This document shows, piece after piece, positions 57,605 through 64,000 of a stretch of DNA of 64,000 nucleotides. Below the pieces are notes generated by a model, which had not been told where the DNA came from, did no database searches, and was given only the letters and a program-made list of their open reading frames with translations. The position numbers and the translations under genes are program-made. Position 1 is the first letter of the stretch. Each line of letters starts with the position of its first letter. Source of the stretch: Agaricus subrufescens (lineage: Eukaryota; Basidiomycota; Agaricomycetes; Agaricales; Agaricaceae); assembly GCA_029945375.1 (NCBI GenBank), contig CM057057.1, positions 3,162,001 to 3,226,000 on the forward strand, in the 5' to 3' direction.

Positions 57605-59065
57605 TTACAGCCCGTCGGCCACAGCCGTCGCCAGGGCGCTCAGACCGAGCCTTGTATCACTTTCTGGTAAAAGATGTAAAGAGTCCCGAGCCTTTTGTGC
57701 GTAGACACGAGCGAGGGCTCGTGTGCGCTCCACGCCTGACGACTTGTATACATATTCAAGAGTCTTGTTATACGAGATCAGCAGGCAAGCAAGTCAGACC
57801 AGTTAGTGACGCTCACATTTTCGAGGTCTCCGTGTTCTATAAATTTTCTTCGGATATAGGGTAGCAACTCCGGATGGTCTTCCCAGGCAAAAAGTACAGG
57901 CGCGGTCGCCGTTCCCCGCTGGACACCAGAAAGGCCTATTTCGAAGGCAGAAGCATCCTCAGCCAACTTTGAAAACCCCTGATTGAGTTCATCCGCGCAA
58001 CTTTGAGAGGTAAACAAAACTAACCTGATGAGCTATACCAAGGTTTCGACCGTACGCATAGGCCACATCTTTCCAAATCTCTGCATTGCGGGAACCGCCC
58101 AGTACGACGGCGCCCCTAGCACTCTTAGCCACGAGACTGGCGGTTTTAAAATACGATTGTTTGAAGTATATATCCCAAGCTTCCTCTAAAGAAGACGGGC
58201 CCTTTACAAGACCGAGCTTCGGGGTCTGGACCTCGTTCATTCGCAACATTTCGCCTTCTACCTGATTCGAAATGACACTCGCGATCAACTCAACTACCTC
58301 ACTTTCTCCGAGCTGTGATAGTGCTGTACTAGCACGACCGAGAAGGAAGTCTCCACCAAGAATAGCAAGTTTGTTACTGATTCCGTCTCGTGACGCAGTA
58401 TCGGATGAAGTAGACGGTGATATATAATCGTGGAGAAGCGAGGCAACGTGGATCATTTCTGCTATTTGAGCGAGACGAATTTGCGTCGGTAATAGCGTGG
58501 GTGATGATATGACGTTGGACGGGGCCGCAAACTCCAAAGGTGGCGGAGGGGGAGAACTCGAAAGAAAAGACTGTTCGACGTTGGGTCGGCGGAGTCGGAA
58601 TACATCGGAAAACGAAGCCGTCTCGTCGGTCATATTGGGATCTTGTTCATATAACACGTCCGGAAGCTGTAGGGGTCGATCCAATCGTTCTCCTAAATGG
58701 GAGGAAGTCTCCCAAGTCGCAGCCCACTGCTTTTGATGCCAGCGGTCACCTAAGCCATTAGTAGCTTTTGCGACAAGTAGGGCGACCGAAGCGCGCAGTT
58801 GTTTTTTGGGATCAAGAAAATAGTATTCGGCGATTTCTGACAGGCCAGGATGTGCAGAGCCCAATAAACCGATGAGGCAACTGCGGAGGTGGTTGAGTTC
58901 TGGAGAAATCAGGGAAAATGGGTCGAGGCGTCGAGGAATAAGCTGTTCAGGGGGAATGGGAATGGGTTCTTGCTGAACGGCGGTTTTTTGAGCCAAGGCG
59001 CTGTACTTGCGTATCTTGGTATACGCGAATGACGACCGTAGGAGAGACGCGAATCGGGTCGACAT
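57605..59065 (-). CDS. Coq1/PDSS2-like trans-polyprenyl synthase homologue lacking DDxxD motifs (453 aa)
   Basis: Homologue of the mitochondrial long-chain prenyl diphosphate synthase that makes the ubiquinone tail. Exons are 59065-58025, 57978-57817 and 57763-57605. The start MSTRFASLLRSSFAYTKIRK is a mitochondrial presequence. Family motifs: SEIAEYYFLDPKKQLRASVA, EMIHVASLLHDYISP, NKLAILGGDFLLGRASTALS, SNQVEGEMLRMNE, KTASLVAKSARGAVVLGGSR and, near the end, KSSGVERTRALARVYAQKAR. The first aspartate-rich motif (normally HDDxxD) reads HDYISP, and the second (normally LVDDxxD) is missing, being replaced across an intron junction by GIAHQGFSKLAED. It could be the non-catalytic partner (Dlp1/PDSS2-like) of an active Coq1 elsewhere, or a decayed Coq1. 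The sequence otherwise looks well kept. Confidence 0.83.
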
Positions 59066-59357
59066 ATCCACCCGCGTTTCCAGCCGCCAACCGCGAGGTG
59101 TAATGGAAACCGAATAAGTTAAAGAGACCGCTGAACCTGTCGGGTGGTTCAAGCGGGAGCGCACCGTCCGTACCAGCAACGAATGGTGAGAGATAAAAAC
59201 ACCTGGCTGTGCTTGGGCTTGATGAAATTATTCCCGCGTTTCGCACAAAGACAAGCCTACAGTGTATAATACAGCTCTACAATATATATTACGCCTAAAA
59301 GTATTGATGCACTAAATAAAAATACGCGTTTTTCGAGTGTGGGGGTCGAGGTGAGTA

Positions 59358-59928
59358 CTAAGCTAGACGTGTCGAACTCGAAGATGTGAGTCCATTCGAA
59401 GCCACGGGTGCTAGGATATCGCGGAACTGTCCCAACGGCTTCGCAAGGTGAGACGCAAGTGCAGTACCCTGCAACCGACATCCGTCAGCAGAGATATTTC
59501 ACTAGGTAGGATAGTCTACCTTGGTTTGTAACTCCTCCCATTCCACATTCTCGGAAGCATTGAGAGCCAGTAACATCAAGGGTGGTCGATGTAGAAACCG
59601 CATCGAATCGTTATTGTCCACAGGGTCATCGACAGGAAGGACAAGAATTCTCCCGAGCTGTGTGACGAGTTCAAAGATTATGGCGGGTTCTACGAAGTCC
59701 AAGCTAGATCCTCACTTCACTGTCAACCATACCAATCCCCTGGTCTCTAGTCTCCCGCCATACCTCCCCACCCAGTCCTACGATGACACGGACTTCGTCC
59801 TTCGGTCTCTGCGGCTTTGATGCTGCAGAAACCAGCTCTCCAGAAGGAGTCAACAGTACAGCGGTGTGCAACTTTCCTGGAGAAACAATTTGGGAAAGCA
59901 GACTATGCAAGGTCGAGAGAACAAGCAT
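59358..59928 (-). CDS. Roadblock-domain protein, LAMTOR2/Ego3(Slm4)-like (153 aa)
   Basis: Roadblock/LC7 fold proteins of this type form the Ragulator/EGO scaffold that places Rag GTPases and TORC1 on the vacuole. Exons on the minus strand are 59928-59716, 59657-59520 and 59468-59358 (462 nt with stop). The N-terminal helix and first strands are MLVLSTLHSLLSQIV, HTAVLLTPSGELVSAASKPQ; then VIVGLGGEVWRETRD, LGRILVLPVDD, PPLMLLALNASENVEWEEL and the helix GTALASHLAKPLGQFRDILA. Spacing fits LAMTOR2 better than dynein light chain Roadblock, but sequence identity is low, so the complex assignment is moderate. The start is the first ATG in the frame; a non-ATG upstream extension is ignored. Confidence 0.72.
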
Positions 59929-60331
59929 TGAGGCTGAGGATTGCAATTGATCGGCCGTCTGGTCCTGCTTTGTGGACGAGCTAGTGACTGGTCAGAAGCC
60001 ACCGCCCTGAGTGTGAAATTATTCAATATCGTCAGACGGAGCTTGGAGTGCAGTTGTTCGCCGAATTTCGGGTCAGGGCTGAGATCAGGGCCGGAACTGG
60101 CACTGATACAGACTTCTTCCGTCTTCACGTGGCTTCCGGGTCTCCGCTTCCTGCGAGATACGGCAAGCGTCCGATTGCATTACATACGGTGTTTCTGTCA
60201 GTCTAAAAAGCACAAATTACAATACCTGTTGGAAGGAAAACATAATAATAAGGATAGCCTTAAGCGAGCTCAATCGAATACTAGATACAGGAGAACCAGA
60301 AAAGTATTCAATCACGTCAGATCGCTGCTGG
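59929..60331. other. Intergenic region
   Basis: About 400 bp between the roadblock gene start and the RRM gene stop. Open stretches here (for example 59941-60128) lack motifs. Nothing else was recognised. Confidence 0.45.
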
Positions 60332-62912
60332 TCATTTGTTGCCCTGAGTTTGCTGATAAACAAAGATGAGTGAAACTCAATAGTAGCATGCCTAAGCTCA
60401 CATACCAGATAACTCAGCAGCTGTTGGTACTGCGGAGTCCCTTGAGCCGGTGGGGCAGCCGAGGTACCCGGCATTGCTGGTGCCCCATATTGCGTTGGTG
60501 TTCCTTGGCGTTGTTGAGCGGTATGTAGTAGTGCCATGATATTCGGCGGTAACCCCGCTGCATTTGGTGGAAGTTGTGGTGGAAGTTGTGTCACGGCCGG
60601 TGGAGGAACCCCCGTAAATGCACTGCTGGGTGGAAGCGAATTGGGGTATGGCGCTTGCGTGAGGGTGGGGGCAGGAGGGTATGGAGGGAATGGTGGCATT
60701 GAGGTCGGCGGTACTTGCATCGATGGCATTGGGGGTGTCGCTGCATGAGGCGGTGATGCAGCAGACGTTCCACCGGGTTGTTTCAGGGCAGCTAGTAGCT
60801 GTTGGACCTTCCTGGCTTGCTCAAGGCGATCATCAGGCTGGCCAGGATCAACGTAGCCTGCCTGATTGCCGTAGGCTAAACCCACCCCACTAGGAGCTGG
60901 TGGCTGGCTCATAGGGGGCGGTGCAAAGGAAGCCGGCGTTGAACTACCACTATAGCCAGGCCCGCCGTACCCTCCTCGGTTATCATAACGGTCATCGTAC
61001 CGACCGCCCCTGCCGCCGCCATGGCCATCTTCATGGCGTCCACGGCGGAATTCGCGATCTCGACCGGAGTCCCGTCTGTCATCCCAGTCATTGTTTGAGT
61101 GCCCTCCACGACCACGACCACGACCCCGTCCGCGACCGCCACCACGCCCTCTATAATTCTCTCCACCTTCCCAATCTCTAGAGGCGCCATTCATACTAAG
61201 CAAACATCAGAATTATGATGTCTATCGAATGCAAGAGAAAGCCTTACCGGCTCTCGGACTGTCCGTCAGTATGATCCCAGGCATATACGATATCCATTAC
61301 CCCATCTTGGAGACCTTGATGACGCAATGCATTGAATGCGTCTTCACAATTCTGAAATAATGTTAGTAAAGACGTATCAGTTTGAAGGCTGAAACATACC
61401 CTGATATCGTAAAATTCCACGTATCTGGAACTAAACAACAACAGTGAGTAACGCACTCAGATACGTAACGAAAGGACCTACTCTATTCGATCGTTTACCG
61501 GCCTGACCGACTTGATGTCTCCAAAGGATTGAAACTTGCGACGCACTTCATTATCGTCGATCGGCTGACCTGAGGGAGACCCTCTCAATGTGACCTGAAT
61601 TGTACCCTGAAATTGCTACAGACGAAGTCAAATTTTGAATTGTTGACTTGATTCACCTAGTACTCACCTGGTTTCTTTCCCTCTCGGGACCTTTTTGATC
61701 ATCACGTGGTAAAGAATAGTGTACGTCGATCTATGTAAAGCAATATGATTGAAGTAGCGAAAAGGGCGAAGGTAGAAAACTAGCTCACGGGACGACCACT
61801 AATTTCGGACCCTTGTAGACGGTCTCGGGCACGTTCTGCGGCGCGGAGATCGTACTGACATTTCAAATTAAAATACAAGATTTCACCTTGAACGAGCAGA
61901 CTTACATATGTCACGAATACCATTCCACGAGTGGATATCAGATCAAAAAATGTTTTAATACTGCCAAATTCTTCGAACTGGCGTCGAACATCATCACTAT
62001 TGGTTTCATACTGCAGTAACGAATCAATCATCGAGATTAATGGGTGGTCGATCGCCTTATGACAAGCTCACTCGCCTTAATGTTACGGATGAAAAGTGTT
62101 CTGCATGGACGTTCTCGTTGAATACGTTCTTCAATGATTGAGTCGTGTACCTTGTCATCTCTATCCTTACGCGCAGGGCGTCGTGGGCCACGTGAATAAC
62201 CACTGCCATCATCATCATAGCCATTTGCTGCGCCGTCTAATTGGAACAAGGACGTAAGAATCCCTTCATGATGGACCACAGAAAATCGGATGAGTCAAGG
62301 ACATTATGTCCAACACACGCGGACAGAGGCATTTCACGCTCTCGATAGCGTCTTATCGACCAAGGACGATTTAACTTTGAAACGTAAAATAGCTCTCGAT
62401 CCCAGTAGATGTGGATGTGACTTCACCACTTAGCTCTCGCTGGCGCTTAGCTTAAGCTGACGAAGTCCATTCAAAGTCATAGGATGCCACTCCCCGTGTG
62501 CCTTAGGGCGCCAACAAGGCGACAAAATGGTCCTCGCTGCCCTTTCCGATGCGGATTCAGTCTCAAGTATTAGCGTACCTTCATATTTCCCATAGGCTTG
62601 GTTGTAGCTTGCATATGGAGCATTTTGGTGAAAGGGACGTTGGGGGGCAGGAGCCTGAGAATCATACTCATTGTAGGCTTCCATGTCGTTGACTTGGTCA
62701 TATCCTCCATGAATACCCCCATCATAAGGTCCATAATCGGCACCAGGGTTACTCCTACCGCCACCTCTACCACGGCCATAACCGCCTCGACCGCGGTATC
62801 CTCCACCACTTCTTTCCTGAAAGCGATGCTGTCTGTCGGGACCAGGTCCTGAGGGAGAGCCACCTCGGCGATGGCCTTCAAAGGAACCTCCATAAGGATG
62901 GTGACGGTTCAT
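60332..62912 (-). CDS. Mei2-like tandem-RRM protein with RGG and Pro-rich regions
   Basis: RNA-binding protein, probably nuclear or shuttling. The N-terminus is Gly/Arg-rich (RGRGGYGRGRGGGRS). RRM1 carries RNP2 RTLFIRNIK, RRQFEEFGSIKTFFDLIS and RNP1 RGMVFVTY, followed by YDLRAAERARDRLQG and IDVHYSLP. RRM2 begins GTIQVTLRGSPSG, then RRKFQSFGDIKSVRPV and RYVEFYDIRNCEDAFNAL. This pairing, with YDLRAAERA and EFYDIR, is the arrangement found in the first two RRMs of Mei2-like proteins; the third Mei2 RRM is absent here. The C-terminal part has RGRGGGRGRGRGRGRG, then a long Pro-rich tail with KVQQLLAALKQPG and LPPNIMALLHTAQQRQG. It ends QQLLSYLQTQGNK if the last intron (about 60350-60405) is removed; the end is less certain. 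The start MNRHHPYGGSFEGHR is the first ATG. Confidence 0.82.
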
Positions 62913-63264
62913 GTTTTCTCAAAATAGGGACGAATTCTACGGATTTACGAGTTGGGTGTCTTAAAGGCGTGGAGGCGGTGTACAGTGAGGGGACAAAGGC
63001 AGGCACAGCCCTATAGTCAAGTGTGGAGAAATTCGCAGATGTGGAGAGGGCTGGGAGCGCGGGGAGCTCAACTCAGTACTCAGAGAGAACCGGACTTTTG
63101 GGATAGAACAGGTGGCAGTACGCCTGGTAGTGTGAGGGGAAAGAGAAAACTGTCGAGCGATCCCACAGGGCCTCCAACTCCCGGCAACCCCCCGTCACGT
63201 GTCACAATGGTCACTGGTCCCCGTTCGCGTGTCACATCACACCACTCCGTCTTCCACAAACCAC
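62913..63264. promoter_or_regulatory. Divergent promoter region, RRM gene / RAB5
   Basis: A 352-bp segment separating two divergent start codons; both promoters must lie in it. No clear TATA box; GC-rich stretches near 63120-63200. Confidence 0.5.
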
Positions 63265-64000
63265 ATGTCCAAGCAATTTCAGTTCAAGCTCGTCCTCCTA
63301 GGTCAGTCATTCCGGTTCCTCGGCTCTCCGTACTCATCACCCCTTAGGAGAATCCGCAGTTGGAAAGTCCAGGTAGTCCTTCTCTCTTCCTGCCTTGTGC
63401 GCGCTCACCCCGCCCCAGTCTCGTCCTCCGGTTTGTCAAGGACCAGTTCGATGACTACCGGGAGAGCACAATAGGCGGTCAGTTATATATCAAGCCGAGT
63501 ATCACTTGCCCCTCACAAATTTTTCAGCTGCCTTCCTTACACAAACAGTAACACTCGATGATCAAACAACAGTCAAGTTTGAGATATGGTACCTAACCCA
63601 CTCTATTCAAATCTCCAAACATAGGCTCACTTTTGTCCAGGGATACAGCAGGACAGGAACGATACAAAGTGCGTGCTTATATTGCTCCCGCAGTTCATTA
63701 ACGCTGACTCCTTGCTCGTTAGTCTTTGGTATGTCCCTGTATATCCGCTACATCATTGATGTGATTCAAACATCGCCCAGGCTCCCATGTACTATCGCAA
63801 TGCCAACTGCGCAGTAGTCGTTTACGACATCACTCAGTCATCTTCACTCGAGAAAGCTCGCACCTGGATACGTGAACTCCAACGACAAGCAGATCCAAAC
63901 ATCGTCATCACCCTCTGTGGCAACAAATCTGATCTCGATGCTCGCCGCCAAGTGACTCAGGAAGAGGCTAAGAAATACGCAGAAGAAGAGGGTCTTATGT
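63265..64000 (+). CDS. RAB5: Rab5-family GTPase (Ypt5/Vps21), 3' partial
   Basis: Early-endosome Rab GTPase. The first exon is 63265-63301; the next ones give the P-loop GESAVGKS, the switch I region with FDDYRESTIG and AAFLTQTV, the G3 motif WDTAGQERY, MYYRNANCAVVVYDIT, and the G4 motif GNKSDLD near the right edge. The Rab5-type switch I (STIGAAFLTQTV) and MYYR signature support Rab5 rather than Ypt1/Rab1. The segment between ERYK and APMYYR is completed by a 6-nt exon at 63723-63728 (Ser-Leu). The hypervariable tail and prenylated Cys lie beyond the window. Confidence 0.94.

Noticed and set aside
1..64000. Transposons, LTRs, CRISPR arrays, tRNA/rRNA genes, or horizontally acquired clusters
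   Set aside because: I saw no terminal repeats, reverse transcriptase or transposase motifs, regular spacer arrays, or matched A/B boxes; all genes have basidiomycete-like introns. A tRNAscan and repeat search would be decisive.

Overview
The window looks like a gene-dense piece of a basidiomycete (probably Agaricomycete) chromosome. Genes lie on both strands a few tens to hundreds of bases apart, most have many introns of about 40-70 bp, and the content is eukaryotic housekeeping: TFIID, Mediator, COP9 signalosome, a heterotrimeric G protein, mitoribosome and vesicle traffic. I saw no rRNA, tRNA, transposon, CRISPR or prokaryotic feature.

Layout. 0-7 kb: two paralogous bHLH-zipper transcription factors (the first cut by the window edge) flank a nine-exon tetraspan membrane-protein gene. 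8.4-11 kb: tubulin cofactor A and Mediator subunit Med11 (tail to tail), then a Sec14 lipid-transfer protein. 11-17 kb: a HET-C homologue with a 39-bp minisatellite in its coding tail, then ribosome-biogenesis factor Ltv1. 17-31 kb: TAF2 carrying three bromodomains, converging on the PI3P 5-kinase Fab1. 31-39.4 kb: COP9 subunit 2; a cluster of three mitoribosome genes (mL40, uL1m, Rsm22); then the splicing factor Sad1/USP39.

40-43 kb is the most gene-poor part and hides two tiny paralogous double-stranded-RNA-binding-domain genes that only appear after splicing by hand. 43-48 kb: G-protein beta subunit and a coiled-coil golgin-like protein. 48-57 kb: an unrecognised serine-rich protein, a TEX2/Nvj2-like PH-SMP lipid-transfer protein and a LaeA-like methyltransferase. 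57-64 kb: a Coq1/PDSS2-like prenyl synthase homologue lacking both aspartate-rich motifs, a roadblock (LAMTOR2/Ego3-like) protein, a Mei2-like tandem-RRM protein and the 5' part of a Rab5 GTPase gene.

Functional themes: endolysosomal membrane identity and signalling recurs (Fab1, Rab5, roadblock protein, TEX2-like protein, Sec14), as do mitochondrial translation and quinone synthesis, and transcription (TAF2, Med11, bHLH factors). The genes are not an operon; apart from the mitoribosome cluster and the two paralogue pairs the order looks incidental. I found no clearly new defence or mobile system. The observations I would check first are the dsRNA-binding pair, the triple-bromodomain TAF2, the aspartate-less prenyl synthase homologue and the HET-C repeat tail. 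Splice sites were chosen by eye from GT/AG, reading frame and family conservation.
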